From contig OX328132.1 of the NCBI GenBank assembly GCA_946811695.1, positions 56,118,044 through 56,182,043 of the forward strand: a DNA stretch of 64,000 bases, written 5' to 3'. Source of the DNA: Gonocerus acuteangulatus. Lineage: Eukaryota > Arthropoda > Insecta > Hemiptera > Coreidae. Positions 45,238 to 57,681 of this stretch are shown piece after piece; position 1 is the first letter of the stretch; every line of letters starts with the position of its first letter. The position numbers and the translations under genes were made by a program. The notes under the pieces were generated by a model. That model was not told where the DNA came from, ran no database searches, and saw only the letters and a list, made by a program, of their open reading frames with translations.

Positions 45238-47561
45238 CATTACGGGATCACAATTTGTATAACAAGAGCTAGATGGCACAACCTGTTTGGGTAGGCCTAC
45301 TCAGCTTTTCAAGAACTCTCAAGGAACTTCTTTCTTGGAAGCAAATAGGTAGTAAGCCTATATTTGTACATACCCAACAATTAATTATTTTATCCCATCA
45401 CCTATGACAGAGTTTCATCAGTTTAACTATTAATATCATTTTATTAATTCATTTGTAGAACTCTACACACACAGAATGCTTTTCATGATTGATTCTCTGG
45501 ATAGAAATTTATGACAGAATATGAATAGACTCGTATTTAATCACTAAATTGTATGTATGGTTAATGTTATGTAAAATTTAAAAAAAACAAAAAAGTTACT
45601 GATCAAGAGTAAGAAGGAATAAGTTAATTAATATAATGAATTAATGATATTCACATAGGCAGCAATTAATTTTAAGCATTCTGCTCGAAGCTGAAAAGTT
45701 ACCATATAAAGAGTCATCTCTTGAACTCCTTCAAATATTTCAATACATAAAAATGTTAACAATTGGAACTCAATTTATCAGGATGAAAGTTTAAATTTTA
45801 AAGAAACAATTATTTTAAGCTAGTTTCAGTATATCTTTTATCATCATTCTCCAGGGAAATAAAATGATTTTTTACCATGATGCATTTTTTTATTTCAATT
45901 TTGGATGGAGTCAAAGCAGATCACCATTTCCAAAACACCTCTTATGCAAAGAATTCCGTGCCATAATAGAGATAGGAAGGAAACAGAAGACACACTGATA
46001 TCATCACATACAAAGCAGAAAATGTGTATTGTAGTCAACGTGATAATGAAAGTCATAGTATTAGACAGCTATGTTTGCTCTTTTCTTTACAGCATATATA
46101 TTCAGGAATTAAAATTATTATGAACTACTATATAGGGAATGTTTTGAGAAGAAGAAACTATAATCATTTTAATTATAATATATTCTAATCTTAAATAGTA
46201 TCAATTATAATTAGTTAATAAATTGCAGCATTACTAAGGGCAAAAGAATTATACAAAACAATAAAACCAAAAAAATATAGATATAAAGAGTTGTAAATAA
46301 ATATGTCCCTCTATATAAATATTCACAATATGAGAATAATTTATAACAAAATATACATGTATAAAGATAATATAGATATAACCAAGGTTTTTTTGACTCC
46401 TCTTATAAGGATATCATAGAATGTTCACTTGTTGGTGCAAAACGAGTAGTAAATTAAAAAAGAGTAATCAAGATTATAGAGAAACTTTAGAAGATAAACT
46501 AAAGCAGCAATGAGTAAAATAAAAATAACACTTATTACTACTCAACATAAATGTTTAAGTGTTTTTGTATCACAAATTAAAAAAAAAAAAATAAAAAAAA
46601 ATAAAAAAAAATGTATAAGCAAGTAAGAAAAAGTGAATACAATACAAAAGTATTAAACTAAATATTTTAACTTCTTAGAATACAAGACATGGTAAGAAAA
46701 AAGTATGTTTGATGTGTTAATGGAGTAAAATAATGAACTAGGCATCAGAACAGATTTAAAGAAGTGATGTAATACTGATTTAGGTAATTGGCTTTACTGC
46801 ATTAGAAAAGAAGGGCTACAATTATTATTGCAAAAAAAAACAAAAAAAAAACAAAAAAAAACTGGTGATTTCTGTTCTTTACAGAGAATATTTACTTACA
46901 TTGAATCAGGGGGTTCCCATTTCATTAATTAATTTTTAATAATGGGGCCAGGAGTAAATATGTTCTCCATGTTAACACTTTTTCTACAACCACATCTAAA
47001 CTTAATAAAACATATGTTTTTTGGGTTTTTTTTTTAATATTAAATAGAGTTTACTAATATGAAATAATGAGTTAAAATCATTTTTCATATATTCAAAAAA
47101 TTAATTATGCTAATATAATAAATAGCTGACATTATTAGTGAATTGCCTATGAGGCAACTGATTCATGCATATCAAATATTATTTTATACTATTTAATATT
47201 AATGTCTCCAATGTATCTTTGATAACATTTAACAATTATATAAAAATATAAATTTAATAACAATCACTCACAATGTTTTTCCTGTAGAATATGATATATA
47301 ATTAGTTTGAGTTTCTATAAATAACGATTTAATGCTTTTAAATTGATCATGTATATATTATAGCAAACAGCTATGTAATAAATGCGTGCAAGTGCAGTTT
47401 TATTTTATGTATTATTTGACTATACCACATAAACAGAACAAAAGAAACATTGTGAGCATATTAATAATTTCTGAAAATGAATCAATGAAAAAAAAAATTC
47501 TCAACAAAATGAAACAGTCAATCAAATTAATACATTAGCATGTGAGATAATAATTATTTAT
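45235..47561. other. Probable clathrin light chain 3' UTR and downstream DNA
   Basis: AT-rich, unique-looking sequence below the stop codon on the minus strand, with several A-runs and candidate AATAAA signals on that strand. No other gene, element end or tRNA recognised. Confidence 0.45.
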
Positions 47562-47745
47562 TTAAGCCTGCTTAGTTGTATGTAATGGTGTTTGTTTAAG
47601 TTGAAGAATAATAGAACGCATTCGAGATACATCTTTACTAGTTCTACTGGATTTAGGGTTGAAGTCACACAATTTTGCGATACGTTCCCATTCTGTTCCA
47701 GGTTCAATTGCACCAGTGTCAGCTACAAACTGCTTCTCAGCATTT
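47562..47745 (-). CDS. Clc: Clathrin light chain terminal exon and stop
   Basis: Acceptor CTATAACAG precedes 47745. The exon codes for NAEKQFVADTGAIEPGTEWE, then RIAKLCDFNPKSS and KDVSRMRSIILQLKQTPL, and ends with a short tail before TAA. These C-terminal motifs are the most conserved of the family. AT-rich sequence below 47562 is the likely 3' UTR; an AATAAA on this strand lies near 47400, but I cannot tell which signal is used. Confidence 0.95.
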
Positions 47746-49343
47746 CTGTTATAGCAAAGGAAAAAATGTAAAATTTGTTGATTATTAAAATCAATAGTAA
47801 TAATTGACGTAATAGTGATTCTTACACTTCATAAAAAGTCCCAGACAAAAATATTCAAGACCAATTCTATTAGAAATCAAGCCTTAAAATAATGTATAAA
47901 GTACTTCTATGATTAGAAAAATAAACCAATTGTTCATCAAGGTTTATTATTGAATACTCTAGAGCTTTCTACAAGTATAAAATTAAATTCTGCCATGAAG
48001 ATAATCTTTCATCTTCAAGAAGAGGGTCTGTTTGCAAAGACCACATACAGTTACTTTTGAAGTAGCAGTAGTGATTTTTAACAGTTACTCGCAATCGCTG
48101 ATAAATGGCAAGCAATATTTATTAATAAAAAGGTTAATATGATCAAAATCAATGGTAATTGTTAAAATAAGGGGCCTCCTCACGGATTTTTTTTGCCCGT
48201 TGGTTCTATATTGTATTTAGACGCACTAAAAACGAATCAGTTAAAACAAAGAGTCACTATCAAATAGGAAAAAAGTTATTAAGCATTAAAGTTAACTGTT
48301 TTGCAGGTTATGAAGGCTACCGTAAACAACGATATTTGTAAACACACATATTTTAATCATTTTTTTTCTCTCTTTTTAGTTAATACGATCAAAATTATGG
48401 TCGTTGGTTCTATAATATATTTTGTTGCACTAAAGACAAATCCATTTCAACAAAAAAATTTCTCTCAACTATGAAAAAAGTTATAAGGAATTCAAGTTAA
48501 CTGTTTTGCAGGTTATGAAGGATAACATAAACAATGACATCTAAACACACATTTTTATTTCTTTTTTTTCTCTTTCTTTTCAGATATTATACATTTATTT
48601 CTCATTATAAATGATATGTGCTATGCGTTTCAGCTCGCTCAAGAAGAAATCAAAACTCTAGTTAATCTGACTCGCTAAAATTAATAGAATTCTATTAATT
48701 GCTGCGAGTATGAAACCAATCGCTTTTTTGTTGTCAGGAACATTGTAAAAACGAACTAATTGTAAAAGACCCACTTTTTTTCACTAACATAAACAGAGCT
48801 TTTTCACAAACACTAATTCACTGTTGAAGGTTATTTTACTCCCAGCAAGAACCAATAGAATTGCTCATAGGAATCCTCCAATAGAAATGCAAAGGAGTTA
48901 TGCCCGTGTGCTGAATCACTGTTAAAATCACTACTGTTACTTCAAAAGTAACTGGATGTGGTCTTTGCAAAAAGACAGACACCAAGAAGACTTAAAAGAT
49001 TTAATGAAACTAAAACTCCTAATTAATTAGTTCATATGGACCACAAAAAATATTATTGAGTAAAATTTTAAAAAAATGTTGACAATATAGATAAAATAAA
49101 AGTATTTATTCTTGATGTACTTTGGGTAATCATTACAATTATTACAGGTTGTATCGCAAGTAGGTGACAATACTCAAGTGGGTGAAACTACATCATAAAT
49201 GTAGTTAAACCCTGCCAATCTCACAGGTCTATCTCGTTCTGTTCTAGACATATGCTGTTCTAAAGGTTGTTTAGAAAAACCGGATTTTTTTGCAAAAGAA
49301 AAACAATTTTCTCTGGTTTCTACACCTTATTTTTCAACGTTAC

Positions 49344-49400
<57 letters not shown>

Positions 49401-52400
49401 GGCGCATTTACATCTAGGCCATTAGCGCCTGTTACATTACTTTTTTGAAGTCAGTATTAAATGTTCTTTAAGGTTAAAGCACATTCAATGTTCACAAGTG
49501 CCTTTTTCAAATCACAATAATTGTCCAAAAGTTTATATTAATAAAAAAGTCTAGTTAGCGACAAATTTTTCAAAATCGCTGCTCTTCCAAAACAAATTGT
49601 GCAAGCTGCTGAATCTCAAAAAAAGTTATAAACTTTAATTATCTTTCCAATGGAATAATAAAAACTGAAATTACCTCTAAATTTAATAATGCAATAGGAA
49701 ATTTAGGAGTGGCAAACCACTGATGAATAAAACTAATGTCTGGTTTATTTTTGTGATCTTATTAAAATTAAATGAAAATTACTCTTCATGAAATTTACAT
49801 TTATTGATTCAAGTAAGTCTTATATTAAAATTGAATAATAATAATAATAATAATAAAATTACTTCTAAAATTATGAAAGTTGCTACAACTGGCCTCTTCC
49901 TTGCAAAATGTACTGACAAAATCTAGTCATCACCGTTGATGTAGCCCTTCACTATCAGCATTTACAAATGATTTGTGAATCCTTGTGATCAGATGGTATA
50001 TGTCCTAAATTGGTACTTCGTACACTTCCATCATAAGCCTACCGCTAACATATACGCAGAACACACTGACATCTGCTCATCACTGTTGCTGTAGCCCTCC
50101 AAGCTCATCATGGTTAGTTCTCATTTTCACACAAGATTCACTAATCCTAGAGATCAGATGGTTTATGTCCTAAAGGTGTACTTCGTGCCCTTCCATCCTA
50201 AGCCTACCCCACACATAAAAATCAAGTGACATCAAATCAGGGTTTTGAGCCGACCAATGCACAGGGCCAAATCTCTCAATCCATCTTCCTGGATAATCGT
50301 GATTGAGCCATTTCTTTATAGATTGTGTATTGTGACTTGGACCCAAATTGCCAGCGTAATTCGTCTTCAAATGACATTGTTTCGAGGATTATATCATTTT
50401 CTGAAGATCATAAAAAGAATTTGAAATCAACTAACTAGGTAAAACAACTGGCTGTGTCATATGCTCCTAAAAGACAAGTATCATATGACCAAAGTTGATT
50501 GTTGCAAAAGTTCTGCAAGAAGGAAGCCAGTACCTAGTAACTTTTTAATTTTTAAAGCAATGAATTATCTTTTTCATTCAACTTTAATGTAAGAAACTGT
50601 GACAGGAGAACCACAACATGACCCCTGCCACCAAGACCACCCGTAGTTCCATTTTTGAGCACCCATAGTGCTAAGCACCCTGGGCGTCCAGCACCAGGAA
50701 TGGTCACTGGCCTGGAGGTTAAAAAAATTTACAAGGTTTCCCTCCAGAGGAGCAGCAGGTGGGACTATGTTCAATTTCAATGAGTTAGGACTTTTGGATA
50801 CTATCAAAAGGGAAACCACACATTTCTACATGTTCCAGTAGTAGGAATGAAATTCCTCATTAGATAGGCCAATAATACTAGAGACCAGATTCAATGCAAT
50901 ATCAGCCAAACTAATGGGATAAATTTTCATTATATAGCCTGCCAACAATTAATACTAAAAATAAAATAGCATAGGATTAGAAGCATTTATAGGTACATTT
51001 AGATCTTTCGTAAAAAATATACATGATCTCAAAGAGAAGTAATAGAACATTTTAAGTGCCACAACAAGAAACTGATTATAAGCGGAAATTACTCCATTCT
51101 GTTTCTAAATGTTAGCTCTTGAAACACTATAATACTGTTTCTCATTTTATTACCTTGTTTTACTAAAGTATACATTTTATTGTTAAATGCAATTAAAATA
51201 GCAATAACCAATTAAAAATTTGGGTAAACAAAACCCCGTTCTAAAGAAAAAACCTAATAATTTCGAAGTTTTAAGCACTTATTTTTCCAAAATACAGGCC
51301 CCATCAAAAATGACATCATATCCTTTTTTGTAGAGAATTTATTAAGCTTTCGAATGGTCACCTTCCACTTACCAAGATTTCCCAACTGAATATGAGATAT
51401 TTTAGAAAATACACCAAGATCTGAAAGCTTTTAATGTCTATTAATAAAATATTATTTCTAATACTTCCTTACCCTAGTGCAACCAACATTTAAATGTCTG
51501 GAACAAGTTTCAACTGAATCAATCATTTCTGAATGCCCAAAGTGAAAAGTAGTTGTATCAATTTTGCACATAAAAGGTTATAGATATCCCTTTAAAAATG
51601 GATCCATTCGTTTTCCTACATTAAGGAACCTATAAAACTAATAACTGCAAGCATATGAACTCCAAAATGTAACCATTTTGATTTTTTGCATGAATTTCGC
51701 TCCAAAAACCATGTCCTGGTGGACAGATTCTGCTAGTTAACAAATTTTACCTATCAAATAGGACAAACGATTTTTGCATGAAAGTTGAATAAAAAAAAAA
51801 AAATACATAAAAAATTCTAAACATTCTTACAACTGGCCTCCTCGTAGAACACACTGACGACACCGGGTCACACCGCTGATCATGTTTTTTGGCTGGCCAA
51901 TGCACAGATCCAAATCTCCCAATCTATACTGAGTGCCATACAAATATCATTCTGAAGATGGTCATAAAACGCACTTGAATTTAACAGTCCAGGCAAGAAA
52001 ACGGGTTGTGTGATTTACTGCCCACAGATCCTAACCATGCGTTGACACTAAGCTGATACGGGAAGGGGTATTCCCTCATACCATGTGCATTAGTGATAAC
52101 ATACTGGCTCAATGAACATTATCCTGGAAGATGGATTTGGGCCTGTGCATTGGCTGGCCAAAAACCCTGATCTAACCTTGCTTGATTTCTTGGCTTAAGT
52201 CGCAAGAGTACAAAGAACCCATTTAGGACATAAACTACCTTTTAGCTAGTATTCGCAAATTATTTGTGGAAATGAGAGCTAACCATGTTTGTACAATCAG
52301 CGGTGTGACGAGATCTCGTCAGTGTTTTCTGAGAGGAGGCAGAACGTCAGTTGTTAGAACATTTAGAATTTTGGATGTAATTTCTCTTTTTTTTTTATTC

Positions 52401-55394
52401 ACCTTTTATGTAAAACTTACTATCATCATTAAATATCAATTTTATCAAGATTCATTTTCATTTATTTCTGATATCATGAAAATAAACATACAAAATGTTA
52501 CTTTTATTTATTTGGTGTTATTTCACTCTAGAATACAAATTACATCTTGAAATTATGAGAAAATCTCAGTTCTGAGTATACCGTTGGGAAGCTGATTAAA
52601 CTTTACAAGTTTTGTTAGATTTGCCAGTCTGCAGAATTTTTTTTTTTTTTTTTTTTGGAAGAGTAGTGATTTTCGAAAATTTGACGCTGACCAGAATCAT
52701 TTATTAATTTTACTTTTTAAATTTATAATACGGTTCGAATGAGATAATTGTGAACATTGAATGTGCATTAGCATTAAAGCAAATTTAGTGCTGATTTCAA
52801 AAATGTAATGAATTGTTGAAAAAAAAATGTGTACAAGCAGAGAAAATTGGAGTTGTACTACAAAAAACACATTTTTTTTCTAAAGAACCTTTAAACGGCA
52901 TATGTATGGAATGGAGTGAGATAGAAATGTGTGGTTGGTGGTGTTGAACCAAGTTTTTTATCTAGTTTTACCACCTGTAGTATTGTCATTAACTTGCGAT
53001 ACACCCTATACAGAAATTTGAGCCCATGTTACGTTCGTGATCTATAGGATCTGAAACATGAAATTTTCTAGTCAGCACTTCCGGATTGTGTCATGAGGTC
53101 AACCTCATAAGGAACCCCCTTTGTGGGGGGAGGGAGGTATTCTGTTAAAACTGTGCAGAATCAAGAGAGGTCTCTGATTATTGACTTAACAACATTGATG
53201 AAATTGTTTCATGCTGCAACTGCCAGATTTTACAGTATTGCAGGCACTTGTTACATTATATTTCTTATTAGGCATAAAATCAAAACTAGATAAGTTTAAA
53301 TGGCTGGAGAAAACTACAACGTAGTTTGTATTTAGAATCCGAGTCCACAGGATGTCAGAAGTAAAAAAGTAATAATAAATAATTAAGAAGGTTGATCCAA
53401 GTTCAAGAGAAATTAATTAAGGAAAGTATCAATGATATACTTACTTAGCAGCCTCCCTTGGAAATGCAAATAACAAATTACTCTATTAGAAAATGGAATA
53501 TACATAACATTTTTCATCATATCTATAGATTTTAACATTATAATGAACAATTAAACACAAAAAATAATGATGAATAAGAGTTGAATTAATGACATCTCGC
53601 ATAGCAGTTCATTGTATCTTTTTTTGTTTATTTTATTTTATTCTATTAAAGCAATATTTGATTGTATTTTTATATTACTAATTTTGTTTTACATTTTTAA
53701 ATTTATTTTATTTTAATTCCTTTTTATCCATAATTTTTTTTTTTTTTTTTTTTTACTGTCCTTATTTAAATTGTAATAAAATGTATTTAACCCATTCGGG
53801 ACAACGGTCCTACATGCCTTGTGGACTGATAGCCACCTTTGTGACAATGGGCCATCATGCCCAGTGAACTAATAGCCACTTTTGTGACAAGACTATTTCT
53901 TTGCTTCAGAACTAAAAGCCACCACTGTGTAGACCTGGGCACTATTAAAACAATTTATGTATCAAATAAATTAAATGTTTATTTTATGAAATAATTATTT
54001 CCAAAATAATGGAAATTCTTTAAATGTTATTCCATACTTAAATGAAACAATCTTCATCAAATAACTAGATGAATTTATTCCTTGAAATAATTATTTGAAT
54101 ATTTTGATCATTCTTTGAAATAAATCAACATGTTTTTAAATGCTTTATTTCTGAAATAACTATTTGATCTTTTGGTATTTTTTATTTATGAAATAAATTA
54201 TTTCACAGTGATGTAAAATAATTATTGCCAAAATAACTACATGATGAAATAACGTTTGAAATCCATGCAAATAATGTGAATAACATTATTGTCTTCAATA
54301 TATTCCAGCCCGCACAGGTCTACTCTGCTCACTTTTGCCTTACTTAAGGGTTTTTTAAAAATAACTTCTAGGTCACCACATTCATCTCTGGGCAACTTCC
54401 AAGTCAATCTGAGTCACTTCCATCTTATTTCCAGTTTCTCAAAATGGCTTGCGGGTCACCATAATCATCTCTGGGCTTCTTCCGGTTCACTACTGACTTG
54501 TTTCCGGTTTCTCAAAATGTCTTGCACGTCACCATATTCATCTCTGGGCATCTTCTGGTTCAATCAGAGTCATTTCTAGTCTAACATGACAGCTTGGAAG
54601 CCCCATAGATCCATCAGGAAATGACCCTAGGGATAATTTAGTGACCAATAAGTAAATGTGAGAGACCAAGATGAATACAGGTGAGAACTTGAAGTAACCA
54701 AACATGGCTCAGATCCACCCGGAAACATTCGAGGGATGAATATAGTGTACCAAAGTAATTTTACCAAGAGACCAGATGTAGCCTGTATTAAGAAGAAATT
54801 TCCTCGCTGCCTCTTGGTTGTCAGCGCTAATAACCCAGATGTCAATGTGCCATACTGCCACGACTGGAAATGAGACAAATTGACCCGGAGCTCCCCAGTG
54901 TGAAATTGGAGTGGTATGAGTCGACCGGAAGTGACCCAGAGTGACCTAGTTATGATTGGATGTTTACTATAGTGAAGCGGAAATGGAACAGGAGCGAGTT
55001 AGAATGCCCCTGGAAGTTGCATTGAAGTGGAACTGTGTGGGCTGGAGGAGGGCCAGAGTACGCTGGAAGTGAACTTTGAGATGGCAATATATTGCAGTTG
55101 TAATTGGTAATACGTTGTAATCAATTTTTTTTTTTTTAATAGCCTATTATTGGTTTAATGAGAATGCTGTTGCCCAATGTGTTCAGCTATCACTCAGATT
55201 GGTCTACTACTACTAGCTGAAACTAATTATCTATTAGTTTCAATGATATTTAAACATTTCATATCGAAATTAGCCATTTGCGCCCTGCTGTCGCTATTGT
55301 GCTGGGTTTATACAGTAGCGCTGAGGTATTAGCTTTTAGCCAAGATAATTTTTGCCGAACATTTTGTTTGTTTGTTAGTTTGTTTGTTTATTTA

Positions 55395-55445
<51 letters not shown>

Positions 55446-57606
55446 TTTTTTCAAAAATAATTTAAATGAAGTTTCAGCTACTCAAGACTTCAAAATGCAT
55501 TTTTTTCAACTTCAGCTCAATGAGGCTTGACAGGAAAACATGTATTTCGATGAAAAACTCGCAGAAATTAAGAAATCAGAGTATATTAGGGGTCTCCTCA
55601 TGGTATAGTTGCTAACGCTTTAAATTCATATGCGGGAGGATGGTGGGTTCGATTCCCACCGGTGTCAGGAATTTTCTCATCTCACGGCTCATCGGGAAAA
55701 TTCCTCGCTGCACCCTGGATATTGGTGCCAATTGGCATAGACGTCGATGCACAGTAAAAAAAAAAAAAAAAATCAGAGAATATTATTTGATCAAATAATC
55801 ATTTCGGAAATAAATATGTCGTCAATCACAAAATAATTTATTTTGAGAAATAATATTCAATTAAAATAATAAAATAAATTATTTCTGACATAATCTGTTA
55901 AGGTTATTTCATGATTTATTTCGCAAATATTATTTCAAACAAATTATCCCCAGGTCTACAACTCTGACAGCTTTTAGCGATATCTAGCAGTAAGTGTTGT
56001 ATGTTTTAGTCACGTTTGTATCCATAAGAGTTCATAAAGATGCAGTTTGAGCAATTTGAATAGGTGTTTCCCTCTCCTACACAGTACCTGTGCATAGTTT
56101 GGGCCCCTCTGAAAGGCTTTGTTTACCAGTTTATTTGTACATAGAGATCATGTTCTGGAAATTTTATACCAATGCCAAGATATTTGACTTGATATTTGAA
56201 AAAAAAAAATCAAAATTAAAAAATGATAACAAAAAATTTAAGGCCTGCTGTTGACTGAAGCCCATAATGAGAAAATGGTGATGTAAAAGGCTTTTTTGGG
56301 CGCTGGAGGCTCAGCTATTTCAATGCAGCCCTGTAGAACCATGAGTGTGAAATGGGCTCCACGGACATCTTCAGGTTACCTTCTCGTAAGGGTTAAACAA
56401 TACAAGGCACACTTCAAAATAAAAAGACCTACTATTGGGTTACTATAATTGAGAAATATATTTAAATAGAATTAATACAATTTCAATTTAGTCTAATATT
56501 CTCATAATCAATATTATAAAGTTATATATCATTGATCATTGTAACTCTCACTAATATAATTATTATATGGTAATCAGATTAACAAATTTTATCAATAAAT
56601 AAATAATTGATAATATTCACCTATTCGCAGCCTTTGTTTTAGCTATTAATTCTTCATGATGTTTATACCATTCCTCAAGCTCCTTTTTCGCTGCAGTTCT
56701 CCATTCTTCTTTTTTAATTTCTTCATTTTTATCTAAATGTGAACAAAAATACTTATTAATGAGGTGTAGATAGTAAGCCGTTGAGGTGATAAGTATTAGA
56801 GAATAGTTGGGATTCGGCTAGGAAAACATCAATATGATTTTTGTAAAAATCTGTAATAAGGACGTTTTGGCTACTCTTCGGTAGCCTTCATTAGCTAAAA
56901 GACAAAACACAAGTAAAGAATTAACATTTAATTCCTTAAGTGTTCCACAAGAGAACCTAAGGTGTTAGCCACTAGACAACGGGGAGACCCTGTCTTATTA
57001 TTAATTGTTAAAAAGGGGTCTAGAATTTTTTTAAATATAATTTAATTGTTGCTAATTGCATTAGCTATGGTTCAGAGCAATGCAGGAAAGTAGAACTGGG
57101 TAATTTGTATTTGTACTATTTGTATTATTTTTCTTGTTAAATAATGGTAATTTTAATATGACACTATCTATACATATAGTATTATTTATATTAACACTAA
57201 TAAAAAATCCTGTGTTTTATTAAAGGTCATGCATTTTAAAAAGGTATGGTAAAATAACCTAATAACAATGCCTTATATTCGATTAAAATGTTTCATGTGA
57301 TTATAAATTGAAAAAAGGGTTATTCACAATAGAAAAAAAAACATAGCTTAAATTGGAAAATAAATAGCAGTTTAACAAAAATGGCTAACAAATTACACAT
57401 TAGCCTGAATGGTCAAGTCAATCTGGGCAAAAAATAATTCTCTGATTTCCACTTCCCATTTTTTTTTGCATTGAAGACTGCAACTTCTGTTTATTTTGCC
57501 TTGTTTCACCTTTAAAGCCCAACTGTGTTGGGTAATGATAAAAAAAAAGAAGATTTTTGTACAAAATTTCATCAAAATCGGACCATTTTTGAGCTGTCAG
57601 GGCCGC

Positions 57607-57681
<75 letters not shown>

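Larger units (their letters stand above)
49147..53013. mobile_element. Two opposed mariner-type relics (family H)
   Basis: 49147-50430 (minus) and 51830-53013 (plus) are diverged copies pointing outward; both ends carry GGTGTATCGCAAGT or its mirror, and the blocks ATTCAATGTTCACAA and TACTCTTCCAAAA are mirrored. Sequence between includes a family A body fragment (about 51040-51790). A SINE tail is inserted at 49348-49430. Either an inverted pair or one palindromic element with an insertion. Confidence 0.6.
53791..56392. mobile_element. Large piggyBac-type non-autonomous element candidate
   Basis: TTAA at 53787-53790 and 56393-56396; inner ends CCCATTCGGGACAACGG and, read inward from the right, CCCTTACGAGAAGG. 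Inside: ~50-bp units with TAGCCAC..TTGTGACAA (53800-53930), stretches of AAATAATTATTTC words (53945-54270 and 55785-55945), ~81-bp tandem units (54371-54580), a SINE and (TA)n. No transposase frame. The pairing of the ends is an inference. Confidence 0.4.
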
